Position numbers and translations under genes: made by a program. Source: Pseudomonadota bacterium (lineage in GTDB: Bacteria; Pseudomonadota; Gammaproteobacteria; Burkholderiales; Rhodocyclaceae). Taken from it: 64,000 nt of DNA. The first letter of the stretch is position 1. Every line of letters starts with the position of its first letter. Below, piece after piece: positions 6,954 through 14,894 of this stretch. The stretch spans positions 1 through 64,000 of the forward strand of contig JAGTRW010000006.1 in assembly GCA_018262095.1 (NCBI GenBank). Reading direction: 5' to 3'. Below the pieces are notes generated by a model. It saw only the letters and a list, made by a program, of their open reading frames with translations, was not told the origin of the DNA and searched no databases.

Positions 6954-7640
6954 ATGAACGAAGACTCCTTGCCCCCCGCCCGGCCCTGGCTGCTGCGCAT
7001 GATCGCCGCGCGCCCGCGGCTATTTTTGAGCGCGGCAATCGGCGTCGCGACGCTGCTGTTCCTGCCCGAGTCGGCGGCGCAGTTGCCGATCACGCGCTTG
7101 CTGGTCGGCTGGAACGTCGGCGTCGGGCTCTACCTGCTGCTCGCCGCGCACATGATGTTCCGGTCGCCGCACGAACAAATGCGCCGCCGTGCGCAGTTGG
7201 AGGACGAGGGGCGGATCCTGATTCTGACGCTGGTGATCGTCGCCGCGGTCATGAGCCTGGGCGCCATCGTCGCCGAACTCTCGGTGGTCCGCGACATGAA
7301 CGGCGCGCTGCGCTACGGCCACATCGCGCTGACCGTGCTGACCATCGTCTCGTCGTGGGCGTTTACCCAGGTGATGTTCGCGCTGCACTACGCGCACGAC
7401 TACTACGCCAGCGAACAGCGCGGCAGTGCGGGCGGGCTGCTGTTCCCGGGCGGCCACGCGCCGGACTATGGCGACTTCCTCTATTTTTCGTGCGTCATCG
7501 GCACGTCGGGGCAGACCGCCGACGTCAACATCGACGGCCGCGTGATGCGGCGAACGGCGCTGGTGCACTGCGTGCTGGCGTTCTTCTTCAACACCACGCT
7601 GCTCGCGTTGTCGATCAATATCGCGTCCGGCCTGTTCTGA
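6954..7640 (+). CDS. DUF1345 family membrane protein
   Basis: This 228-residue protein has five hydrophobic segments (about residues 25-40, 50-66, 90-112, 122-142 and 195-218). It has the DUF1345 signatures: [10 protein letters not shown] near residue 142, GGLLFPG and [19 protein letters not shown] near residue 175. The family is widespread in proteobacteria and its function is unknown. Start ATG 6954 lies close to the divergent oxidoreductase promoter region. Length is normal for the family. Confidence 0.8.
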   Translation: MNEDSLPPARPWLLRMIAARPRLFLSAAIGVATLLFLPESAAQLPITRLLVGWNVGVGLYLLLAAHMMFRSPHEQMRRRAQLEDEGRILILTLVIVAAVMSLGAIVAELSVVRDMNGALRYGHIALTVLTIVSSWAFTQVMFALHYAHDYYASEQRGSAGGLLFPGGHAPDYGDFLYFSCVIGTSGQTADVNIDGRVMRRTALVHCVLAFFFNTTLLALSINIASGLF

Positions 7641-7703
7641 CGCCGGACGCGTTGTATGGCAAGTTCCTGGCCAAGGGCTTCGACAGGCTCAGCCCGAACG
7701 GGG

Positions 7704-7780
7704 CGTTTTGCTTCAGCCCGAACGGGATGTTTTGCTTCAGCCAGCGGGACGTTCTGCTTCAGCCCGAAGCGGACGTTTGG
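7704..7780. repeat. Short degenerate tandem repeat, 22-24 bp unit
   Basis: Three and a third copies of a unit of the form CGTTTTGCTTCAGCCCGAAC plus CGGGA run from 7704 to the stop codon of the binding-protein gene at 7781. Just before it, CTTCGACAGGCTCAGCCCGA (from 7678) is a related motif. The array lies between convergent genes and may influence transcript ends. Confidence 0.7.
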
Positions 7781-8764
7781 TTAGCGCTTGGCCTTGGCGA
7801 CCGCCATGTTCCACATCGAGATCAGCTGCTCGTACTCGTCGGTCGCGACCTGCAGGTCGAGCGGGAAGACCTTGAGGCTGGCGAGGTCGGGCATGCTGGT
7901 GAGCTTGGATACGGCAATGTCCGAGCGCGTCGGGCGGCGGAAGTTTTCGACCAGCAGCAGTTCCTGCGCTTGTTTCGAGAGCAGCACGTCGTAGAGCTGC
8001 TTGGCCGCCGCGGCGTTCTTGGCGCCCTTGACGATGAACATGCCTTCGGCGCCGAGGTAGGTGCCCTCGGACGGGTAGACCAGCTTGATTTCCTTCTGCC
8101 CGCCGGCGACGAACTCGTAGGCCGACGCCTCGATGGTGATGCCGACCGGGTACTCGCCGGCCGAGACGCTCTTGTAGACCTGGCCCGAGCTTTGCACGAC
8201 GACCGCGTTGGCGGCGATTTTTTCGAGACCCTCGCGGCCGAACTGCTTGAGCAGGCCGTAGATCTGGATGAACGCGGTACCCGACTTGGACGGGTCGGTG
8301 ATCACCACCTTGCCTTTCCACTCGGGCTTCATCAGGTCGGACCACGTCTTCGGCGCGGCCAGGCCCTTGAGCTGCTTGTCGTTGACCATCAGCACCATGA
8401 CGTGCACGTTGGTGCCGATGTAGCGGTTCTTGGCTTCCTGGAACTGCTTGGGAATCGCCTTGGCTTCGGGCGACTGGTAGCTCTCCATGACGTCGGTGAA
8501 TGCCGCCAGCGTGCCGACGCCACCGCTCCACAGGATGTCGCCGCCAGCGTTGGCCGCTTCGGCCTGGATGCGCTTCATCAGCGTCCCGGTGCCGCCGGTG
8601 ACCTGCTTGACGGTCAGCGTCGGGTGCTGCTTCTTGGCCGAGGCGACGGCGTTGGCGATCACCTCGGGGTTGTTCGACGAATAGAGCACGACCGTCTGCG
8701 CCGACACCGCGAAGGCGGCACAGCTCAGGGCGGCGGCGGTAAGCCAGCGAAAACGCATGTTCAT
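7781..8764 (-). CDS. ABC transporter periplasmic binding protein (Fe3+/AEP-type)
   Basis: This 327-residue protein has a signal peptide ending near VSAQ (residue 23). The mature part begins VVLYSSNNPEVI, the typical first strand of the FbpA/AfuA/PhnS group of periplasmic binding proteins. It binds a solute in the periplasm and hands it to the permease encoded 10 bp upstream (minus strand). Members of this group take ferric iron, 2-aminoethylphosphonate or sugar phosphates. The paired tyrosines that mark iron binders are not evident, so the ligand is left open. ATG 8764 has GGGAG five bases upstream. It is the last gene of a permease/ATPase operon. Confidence 0.8.
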   Translation of the reverse strand: MNMRFRWLTAAALSCAAFAVSAQTVVLYSSNNPEVIANAVASAKKQHPTLTVKQVTGGTGTLMKRIQAEAANAGGDILWSGGVGTLAAFTDVMESYQSPEAKAIPKQFQEAKNRYIGTNVHVMVLMVNDKQLKGLAAPKTWSDLMKPEWKGKVVITDPSKSGTAFIQIYGLLKQFGREGLEKIAANAVVVQSSGQVYKSVSAGEYPVGITIEASAYEFVAGGQKEIKLVYPSEGTYLGAEGMFIVKGAKNAAAAKQLYDVLLSKQAQELLLVENFRRPTRSDIAVSKLTSMPDLASLKVFPLDLQVATDEYEQLISMWNMAVAKAKR

Positions 8765-8774
8765 GACGCTCCCT

Positions 8775-10421
8775 TTATTTGACTGAAAACAGGTTGATCT
8801 TGAAGAATTTCACGGCCAGCGCCAGCGGCACCAGGATCAGCGTCACCAGCACCGTGCCGTAGGCCGAAGCGAGTCCCAGGCGGCCGGTGTCGACCAGGCG
8901 GAAGATCGAGATCGGCAGCGTCTCGAGGCCGCCCGAGTAGACGACGATCGATGCCGACAGCTCGGAGATCGACGTCGCCCACATCAGGATCGCCGCCGAC
9001 AGGATGCTCGTCTTGATCACCGGCAGAACGACCTTGAAGAAGGTCATCAGCGGGCTGACGCCGAGGCTGATCGACGCTTCCTCGATCGACCCCTGGATGT
9101 TGTAGAGCATCGACGACGCGTTGCGAACGCCGAACGGCAGGCGGCGAACGACGTAGCAGACGATCATGATCGACGAGGTGCCGGTGAGCACCAGCGCGCC
9201 GGTGTTGAAAGACTGAACCAGCGCGATGCCGAGCACCGTCCCCGAGATGGTCAGCGGCAGCACGACGACGTAGTCGAGAACGCCCGACAGCGACGATTTT
9301 TTCTTCACCACCAGGTAGCTCACCAGCAGCGCCAGCGCCGTGCCGAGAACGGTCGCGCAACCGGCGAACAGCATCGAGTTGATGATCGGTTCGGGCGCCA
9401 GCGCGAAGGCGCGCTCGATGCTTTGCGTCGACCACTGGCCCCAGTGCATCACCGGTCCGCGCGCGCGGGTGAAGGCGCCGACGAAGACGGCGATGAGCGG
9501 CACCAGCGACAGCGTGACGACGACCACCGCGGCGAGCGCCAGCAGCGAGCCGCGCCAGCTCTCGGCGCGGCGCGGCGCCGGCGCGCGGCCCTGCGTCATC
9601 TGCACCATCTTGCGCTCGACGACGCGCTTCTGGAAAAAGAGAACGACGCCGACCAACAGCACCATCACCACCGACAGGCTGCTCTGCAGTACCGGGCTGC
9701 TGCCCATTTCGCTGACGAACAGACTGTAGGTCATCACCGAGAGCAGCGGGATCTGGCCGCCGAGCATCGACGACAACGCGAAGTTGCCGACCACCAGCGT
9801 GAACACCACCAGCGCATTGACCAGGATCGCCGGCGCGACGGTCGGCAGCAACACCTTGATGCGCGTGGCCAGCGGCGAGGCGCCCAGGCTCAGGCTGGCT
9901 TCCTCGAGCTGGCCGTCGAAGCCGCGCAGCGCGGCGAGCGTGCCGAGATAGACGTAGGTGTAATAGATCAGCGTCATCGAGAAGATCATTCCGCCCCAGC
10001 CGTAGAAGCTCGGCAGCGAGACGCCGACCTCGCGCAGGCTGTTGGTGATCAGCCCGTTGTTGCCGAGCATCATCAGCCACGACTGGCCGACGATCACCTC
10101 GGGGATGATGATGGTGACCAGCGGCAGGATGGCGACCAGGCTTTTGAGCGGGAAGTCGCAGCGCGCGATGACGTAGGCGAGCGGAACGCCGAGCGCCATC
10201 GAGGTGCAGGTGACGGCGACGCCGAGCAGCAGCGTGTTGACGATCGCCTCAAGGTATTGGGCTTCGCCGAAGACCGTCGCGAAACCGGCGAAGGTCAAGT
10301 GGCCCTGCGCGTCCTGCAGGCTGTGCAGCGTCAGCACCGAGATCGGGTAGGCGACGAACAGCACCAGCACGGCCAGGCTGAAGAGCGAAAGGATTCCCCA
10401 CGGCCAGCCCGGCAGTTTCAT
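8775..10421 (-). CDS. ABC transporter permease, two fused permease domains
   Basis: This 548-residue inner-membrane protein contains two BPD_transp_1 units in one chain, each with about six TM helices. Each ends in an EAA loop (EEASLSLGASPLATRIKVLL near residue 180 and EEASISLGVSPLMTFFKVVL near 445). This fused layout is typical of FbpB/AfuB-type importers, so one chain replaces a heterodimer. Its ATG overlaps the ATPase stop codon in an ATGA arrangement (10418-10421), which implies translational coupling. A longer reading frame continues upstream through the ATPase gene in another frame, but it is not coding there. Confidence 0.85.
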   Translation of the reverse strand: MKLPGWPWGILSLFSLAVLVLFVAYPISVLTLHSLQDAQGHLTFAGFATVFGEAQYLEAIVNTLLLGVAVTCTSMALGVPLAYVIARCDFPLKSLVAILPLVTIIIPEVIVGQSWLMMLGNNGLITNSLREVGVSLPSFYGWGGMIFSMTLIYYTYVYLGTLAALRGFDGQLEEASLSLGASPLATRIKVLLPTVAPAILVNALVVFTLVVGNFALSSMLGGQIPLLSVMTYSLFVSEMGSSPVLQSSLSVVMVLLVGVVLFFQKRVVERKMVQMTQGRAPAPRRAESWRGSLLALAAVVVVTLSLVPLIAVFVGAFTRARGPVMHWGQWSTQSIERAFALAPEPIINSMLFAGCATVLGTALALLVSYLVVKKKSSLSGVLDYVVVLPLTISGTVLGIALVQSFNTGALVLTGTSSIMIVCYVVRRLPFGVRNASSMLYNIQGSIEEASISLGVSPLMTFFKVVLPVIKTSILSAAILMWATSISELSASIVVYSGGLETLPISIFRLVDTGRLGLASAYGTVLVTLILVPLALAVKFFKINLFSVK

Positions 10422-11464
10422 CGGCAGATCACCCGGCTGCTTGGCGGCACGTGCAGCCAGAGCGCGTCGCCCGGCGCGTAGCGCTGGATCCCGGGCGCAT
10501 CGACCTGCAGCACCTGGCCGCCGTCGAGCGCCACGCGGCACAGCGTCTTGGCGCCCAGATACTGGCGCCCGAGCAGGGTGACGCCGAGCCGGTTGGCGCC
10601 GCCTGTTTCGTTGCGCGGCAACAGCGTCAGCGCTTCGGAGCGCAGCACCAGCTGGTTGTCGCGGCCGGACTCGGCATCGCCGGTGTCGACCGACAGCGTC
10701 TGTCCGGCGACGGCGACGCTGCCGGCGGCGAGGTAATCGACCGGCAGCAGATTGGCCGAGCCGACGAAGTCGGCGACGTAAGCGGTTTGCGGCCGCGCGT
10801 AGAGCGATTCGGGATCGCCCATCTGGGCGATGCGGCCGCTCTGCATCACCGCGACCTGGTCGGAGAGCGCCAGCGCCTCTTCCTGATCGTGCGTCACGAA
10901 GACGGTGGTGATGTGCGCCTGGCGCTGCAGGTCGCGGATCACGTCGCGCATGGTCAGGCGCAGCTTGGCGTCGAGGTTGGACAGCGGCTCGTCCATCAGC
11001 AGCACGCGCGGCTTGATCACCAGCGCGCGCGCCAGCGCGACGCGTTGCCGCTGGCCGCCGCTCAGCTGCGCCGGAAAGCGGTCGGCGTACTGGCGCAGGC
11101 CGACCTGATCGAGCGCTTCGTGCGCGCGCGCGACCACCTCGTCGGCAGCGACCTTGCGCGCGATGAGACCGTAGGCGACGTTGTCCTGCACCGTTTTGTC
11201 GGGGAACAGCGCGTAGTCCTGGAAGACCATGCCGATGTTGCGGCGGTGCGCCGGGACGCGAGTGATGTCGTCGTCGTCGAACAGGATGCTGCCACCGTCC
11301 GGATCGTTGAAGCCGGCAATGCAGCGCAGCAGCGTGGTCTTGCCGCAACCGCTGGGGCCGAGCAGGGTGAAGAACGAGCCGTCGGCGATGGTCAGGCTCA
11401 GATCCTGCAGTACGACGTGCTGCTCGAAACGCTTGGTCAGGCCGCGAATGGTGATGGTCGACAT
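10418..11464 (-). CDS. ABC transporter ATP-binding protein (PotA/FbpC type)
   Basis: This 348-residue ATPase has Walker A GPSGCGKTT near residue 38, Q-loop VFQDYALFP, signature LSGGQRQRVALARAL near residue 134, Walker B VLLMDEPLSNLDAK and the H-loop THDQEEAL. A C-terminal TOBE-like domain of about 110 residues, typical of the CUT1/FbpC/PotA group, follows. It powers the fused permease encoded directly downstream. It is the first gene of the operon. The 107-bp region up to the divergent pheC gene holds the promoters of both units; I saw no convincing Fur box there. Confidence 0.9.
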   Translation of the reverse strand: MSTITIRGLTKRFEQHVVLQDLSLTIADGSFFTLLGPSGCGKTTLLRCIAGFNDPDGGSILFDDDDITRVPAHRRNIGMVFQDYALFPDKTVQDNVAYGLIARKVAADEVVARAHEALDQVGLRQYADRFPAQLSGGQRQRVALARALVIKPRVLLMDEPLSNLDAKLRLTMRDVIRDLQRQAHITTVFVTHDQEEALALSDQVAVMQSGRIAQMGDPESLYARPQTAYVADFVGSANLLPVDYLAAGSVAVAGQTLSVDTGDAESGRDNQLVLRSEALTLLPRNETGGANRLGVTLLGRQYLGAKTLCRVALDGGQVLQVDAPGIQRYAPGDALWLHVPPSSRVICR

Positions 11465-11571
11465 GCCGGTTTCACATGGTTATATGACGGTTTTTATAAT
11501 ACCATGCTGCTTCGACGCAGCCCGCGCCGGAACTCAAAAATCGACAGCGCAAGAACCGGGAGAACCCAGCC

Positions 11572-12357
11572 ATGCCAGCTATTCGTACCCTACTCATCCT
11601 GATTATCGGCCTGTGTCTGCAGTTGCCCGCCGCGGCGCAGAGCAACCGGCTCGACGAGATCGTCGCGCGCGGCGTGCTGCGCGTCGGAACGACCGGCGAC
11701 TACAAGCCGTTCAGCTATCGCGGCCAGCCCGCCGATCCCTTCGTCGGGCTCGACGTCGAGCTTGCCGGCCAGCTCGCCAAGAGCCTGGGCGTCAAGGTCG
11801 AACTGGTGCCGACCAGCTGGCCGGCGCTGATGAAGGACCTCGCCGAAGACCGTTTCGACATCGTCATGAGCGGCGTCTCGATCGCTCTCGACCGGCAGAA
11901 GAAGGCGCTCTACTCGATTCCCTATCTGCGCGACGGCAAGACACCGATCACGCGCTGCGAGAACGTCGATCGTTTCCAGACGCTGGCGCAGATCGACCAG
12001 GCCGGCGTTCGCATGATCGTCAATCCGGGCGGAACCAACGAACGTTTCGCTCGCGCCCACATCAAGAACGCGTCGATCACGGTATTTCCCGACAACGTCG
12101 CGATCTTCGAGCAGATCGTCGCCGGCAAGGCCGACCTGATGATCACCGACGCCATCGAAACGCGGCTGCAGCAGAAGCTCAAGCCGCAGCTGTGCGCCGT
12201 CCATGCCGACAAGCCCTTCGATTTTTCGGAGAAGGCGTATCTGCTGCCGCGCGACCTGCTGTGGAAGTCCTTCGTCGACCAGTGGCTGCACCAGACCATC
12301 GACAGCGGCGCTTTCGCGCTGCTGCTCGAAAAGTGGCTGGCCCATCCCTGGCCGTAG
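11572..12357 (+). CDS. pheC: Periplasmic cyclohexadienyl (arogenate/prephenate) dehydratase
   Basis: This 261-residue protein has a signal peptide (to about QLPAAAQS, residue 23) and the fold of amino-acid binding proteins. Strings such as GTTGDYKPFSYRG, VPTSWPALMKD, DIVMSGVSI, YLRDGKTPITRC, VNPGGTNERFARAH and EKAYLLPRD match Pseudomonas-type PheC closely. PheC turns prephenate or arogenate into phenylpyruvate or phenylalanine in the periplasm. The alternative is a plain amino-acid binding protein, but the conserved active-site region (TPITRC, GGTNE) favours the dehydratase. Divergent from the ABC importer; mug starts 10 bp downstream, probably in one transcript. Confidence 0.8.
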   Translation: MPAIRTLLILIIGLCLQLPAAAQSNRLDEIVARGVLRVGTTGDYKPFSYRGQPADPFVGLDVELAGQLAKSLGVKVELVPTSWPALMKDLAEDRFDIVMSGVSIALDRQKKALYSIPYLRDGKTPITRCENVDRFQTLAQIDQAGVRMIVNPGGTNERFARAHIKNASITVFPDNVAIFEQIVAGKADLMITDAIETRLQQKLKPQLCAVHADKPFDFSEKAYLLPRDLLWKSFVDQWLHQTIDSGAFALLLEKWLAHPWP

Positions 12358-12367
12358 CCGTCGGCGA

Positions 12368-12919
12368 ATGATCCTTCCCGACCTGCTCGCTCCGGGGCTT
12401 GATGTCGTCTTCTGCGGCACCGCGGTCGGCGCCGAGTCGGCCAGGCGGCGCGCCTACTACGCCGGGCCGGGCAATGCCTTCTGGCCGACGCTGCACCGGG
12501 TCGGGCTGACGCCGCACCAGCTGCGGCCTGAAGAGTACGAACAGTTGTTGGGTTTGGGGATCGGCTTGACCGACCTGGCCAAGGAGGTCTCGGGCAACGA
12601 CGACATCCTGTCGCATCGCCACTTCGATTGCGATCGGCTGCGTGCCATCATCGCTGAGTATCGGCCGCGCATCGTGGCGTTTACGGGAAAACGCGCGGCG
12701 CAGCAATTCGTCGGGCGGCCGGTCGACTACGGTTGTCTGGTCGAGCAGCTTGGCGACACCCGGCTATTCGTGCTGCCGTCGCCGTCTGGCGCGGCCTGCC
12801 GCTACTGGAGCATCGCGCCCTGGCAGGCGCTGGCACAGCTACGTGGCGGAGTTTGTGGTTTGGCGCGTCCGCCCGTGTCAAGGCCCCTGGAGGCCGGCAC
12901 AGGCGACGCGAAAGGCTAG
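12368..12919 (+). CDS. mug: G/U mismatch-specific DNA glycosylase
   Basis: This 183-residue enzyme of the Mug/TDG branch of the uracil-DNA glycosylase superfamily excises uracil or ethenocytosine from mispairs. The active-site region is VVFCGTAVG followed by YYAGPGNAFWPTL (residues 15-43), and the C-terminal DNA-intercalation motif is LPSPSGAA. In this subfamily the usual NPG of E. coli Mug is altered to TAVG, a known variant. ATG 12368 lies 10 bp after the pheC stop codon. About 20 residues at the C-terminus (after QALAQLRGG) have no family counterpart that I recognise. Confidence 0.85.
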   Translation: MILPDLLAPGLDVVFCGTAVGAESARRRAYYAGPGNAFWPTLHRVGLTPHQLRPEEYEQLLGLGIGLTDLAKEVSGNDDILSHRHFDCDRLRAIIAEYRPRIVAFTGKRAAQQFVGRPVDYGCLVEQLGDTRLFVLPSPSGAACRYWSIAPWQALAQLRGGVCGLARPPVSRPLEAGTGDAKG

Positions 12920-12923
12920 CGGA

Positions 12924-13073
12924 TCAGATGGCGTCCGCGACGAAGATGGTCATTCCCACAGCGTGGATGCTGGCATATTTGGATTCGTTGCGTGCCACCC
13001 AAGTGTCCACGCCGTCGAGCGTAAGATTCTTGGCCAGGACTTTACCGGTCCGCTTGCAGATTACGCAGTACAT
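12924..13073 (-). CDS. Small 49-residue protein with N-terminal CxxC
   Basis: ATG 13073 is preceded by GAAAGGA at 7-base spacing, a strong ribosome site. The protein begins MYCVICKRTGKVLAKN, so it has one CxxC pair that could bind metal with a partner, and ends in a hydrophobic stretch (VGMTIFVADAI). The family is not recognised. It overlaps by 13 bp the 3' end of a 63-codon frame upstream on the same strand, which suggests a coupled pair. Codon use is less GC-biased than the neighbours. Confidence 0.55.
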   Translation of the reverse strand: MYCVICKRTGKVLAKNLTLDGVDTWVARNESKYASIHAVGMTIFVADAI

Positions 13074-13252
13074 TGTTCGATCCTTTCATCAGCTATTGAA
13101 AAATGCCGCCCGGCGCCGGGCGACTCGTTGAACACGTCGCAAGCAAGCGGGCGACGCACCGCTTCGAATGATTCTTTGGCCAAGCTTCCAGGCGCGCCAA
13201 GGAGCCGCGTATCGTGGGTTTGATGCTCAACAGGAAGTTCTGCGTTGCCCAT
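13061..13252 (-). CDS. Possible 63-residue hypothetical protein
   Basis: A 63-codon frame ends inside the start of the CxxC small gene. It starts with ATG 13252 and has no clear Shine-Dalgarno sequence. The product is hydrophilic with no recognised motif. The overlap with a well-supported small gene is the main argument for it. It could equally be chance. Confidence 0.3.
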   Translation of the reverse strand: MGNAELPVEHQTHDTRLLGAPGSLAKESFEAVRRPLACDVFNESPGAGRHFSIADERIEQCTA

Positions 13253-13275
13253 CGTTGGCCTAAACTATGCGTCCC

Positions 13276-13310
13276 CCAAAAAAAATCCCACACCAGTTGG
13301 GCGTGGGATT
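13276..13310 (-). terminator. Rho-independent terminator
   Basis: On the minus strand the stem AATCCCAC / GTGGGATT (8 bp, 11-base loop) is followed directly by a run of T (13285 down to 13279). It lies 258 bp downstream of the pyrophosphatase gene and would end that transcript before the small genes. Confidence 0.8.
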
Positions 13311-13319
13311 AAAGATCCC

Positions 13320-13567
13320 ATCGTTGTCGATGGTTCAGGGAGGGTCAAACATTGTCAGCGGGGGACACTGAAGCAATGGAGCGATGATAGGAACTAAGCG
13401 CGCCGGTGTCTGTTGCTCATGTACAGTGTTTCCGTAACAAAATGTACAGAGCGATCGATCGCTAGCGGCCCGGGTGAATCACCGGCCGTGGGGGCTGGTC
13501 GCTGGGCAGCAGAAGCCTTCTATTCGGGTCGTTTACTTCCTTGGTCGCCGCTGCTCAAAACAGGCGC
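13320..13567. other. Noncoding stretch with short direct repeats
   Basis: No gene is seen. ATGTACAG occurs twice in the same direction (13419-13426 and 13442-13449, a 23-bp period). Such spaced repeats are found near IS21-type ends, but no terminal inverted repeat or transposase is present. It may be an IS remnant or the 3' untranslated region of the pyrophosphatase gene. Confidence 0.3.
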
Positions 13568-14563
13568 TCATTTGAGCGCATTTTGCAGCGCCGGAACGAT
13601 CTGGCTCTTGCGGCTCATGACCCCCGGCATCCACAGCGCATCGCCTTCGCTCCTGAGACCCCACGCCTTCTCGGCGATGGCCGGATCGTCGGAGACGATG
13701 AGCAGCTCGGTGGCTTCCAGGCTGACGTCGGTGAGCATCAGCAACACGCTGTGATAGCCGTCATGCTTGAGCGCCTGCATGGCGTCCAGCAGGCCTTCGC
13801 GCATCGACCGGATCAGCGTCAGGTCCGGAAATTCGAGCTGGGCAATAGCCACCTTATGGCCGTTGATGTCGAAGGTCTTGAGGTCTCTTTGCAGCAGCGT
13901 CGCCGGCGATTGCCCGCGGATATCGGACTTCGCCTCGAGCAATTTCTGCCCCAGCGCGTCGATGTCGGTGACGCCGGCGATCCGCGCGAGTCGGTCAGCG
14001 GCTTTCCGGTCATCGGGTGTGGTCGTCGCCGACTTGAAGCGTACGGTATCAGAAAGAACCGCCGCCAGCAGGCACCCTGCGACGCCTTGCGGAATGTCGA
14101 TTCCCGCCGAGTCATACATTCGCGTCACCACGGTCGCGGCGGCGCCGAGCGGCGCTGCCCAGGCTTCAACCGGTTTGTCGGAGGTCAGGCCGCCGAGCTT
14201 GTGGTGGTCGGCAAAGCCGATCAACTCAGCCTGCTTGAGGTCGGCGGGGGCTTGCGAGTAGTCCGTATGATCGACCAGAAAGACCCGGCGCCCGGCAACG
14301 CGGCTCAAAATCGGCGGCTGCGGCAGGCTGAAGGTATCCAGCACGTAGCGCGTCTCGGCGTTGATCGGGCTTTGGGCGATGGCTTGCGCGGGGATGCCTT
14401 GCGCCGTCTTGAGGTGAGCGACCGCGATCGCCGAGCAGACCGAGTCGGTATCGGGGTTCAGATGTCCGACGACGAGCAGCGGTTGTTCGGCATGCGTCAG
14501 GCTACACCAAGCCAGTGCAGGCAGAACGAGCAGCAACGCCGCGATACTGTTTCTTGGGGGCAT
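13568..14563 (-). CDS. ppaC: Family II (Mn-type) inorganic pyrophosphatase with signal peptide
   Basis: This 331-residue DHH-family protein hydrolyses pyrophosphate. The metal-binding motifs are in order: GHLNPDTDS near residue 35, VDHTD near 100, ADHHK (the DHH motif) near 122, then the C-terminal DHHA2 domain with SRKSQIVPAL. The start I chose (MPPRNSIAALLL at 14563) gives a basic N-terminus, a hydrophobic core (AALLLVLPALAWCSL) and a plausible cleavage site at THAEQ. It is therefore probably exported to the periplasm, which is odd because family II pyrophosphatases are normally cytoplasmic. Upstream in-frame codons give unrelated residues. A terminator follows 258 bp downstream. Confidence 0.8.
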   Translation of the reverse strand: MPPRNSIAALLLVLPALAWCSLTHAEQPLLVVGHLNPDTDSVCSAIAVAHLKTAQGIPAQAIAQSPINAETRYVLDTFSLPQPPILSRVAGRRVFLVDHTDYSQAPADLKQAELIGFADHHKLGGLTSDKPVEAWAAPLGAAATVVTRMYDSAGIDIPQGVAGCLLAAVLSDTVRFKSATTTPDDRKAADRLARIAGVTDIDALGQKLLEAKSDIRGQSPATLLQRDLKTFDINGHKVAIAQLEFPDLTLIRSMREGLLDAMQALKHDGYHSVLLMLTDVSLEATELLIVSDDPAIAEKAWGLRSEGDALWMPGVMSRKSQIVPALQNALK

Positions 14564-14637
14564 GGCGTTGATTATACGGGCTCGCCGCCTTGCGGCCCAA
14601 CACCACGGGCTAATCCGACGCCGGCTCCGATTCAAGG

Positions 14638-14782
14638 TTGCATACAATCCGAACGGCGCCTTGACCGTCATTGCGCTTTGAACTGATCGATAACAACAAA
14701 ACATTTGTGATGAAATCGACGTAATACCAGTTGCTTGCGAAATACATTGCATGACGCACGGCAGAAAGCATCTTGTATGCAA
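14638..14782. promoter_or_regulatory. Two inverted TTGTATGCAA operator candidates
   Basis: TTGCATACAA at 14638-14647 and TTGTATGCAA at 14773-14782 are exact reverse complements of each other, 135 bp apart. Each is a near-perfect palindrome of the TTGTATACAA kind bound by GntR/FCD regulators. They lie in the 331-bp gap between the divergent pyrophosphatase and GntR genes. Looping autoregulation is inferred. The gap holds no other gene that I can see. Confidence 0.55.
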
Positions 14783-14894
14783 TATCATCGCTCTCTTTGC
14801 TGACTTGGAAGCCGTCGATGAATCCCCTGTGCAACAAGCCGTTGCCTTGTCTGGCCGCGCTGGTCAGCAGGTATTCGCGGCGAGCCGCCGGCGC

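Noticed and set aside
8775-11348. One 857-residue ATPase-permease fusion
   Set aside because: The upstream part of that frame overlaps the real ATPase gene in another frame and gives Arg-rich nonsense; the permease starts at the ATGA overlap at 10421.
11465-11571. Fur box between the ABC ATPase and pheC genes
   Set aside because: No GATAAT-type repeats are found; a TATAAT near 11495 is only a possible -10.
13419-13449. IS21-type end
   Set aside because: Two ATGTACAG copies are present but there is no inverted terminus, transposase or target duplication.
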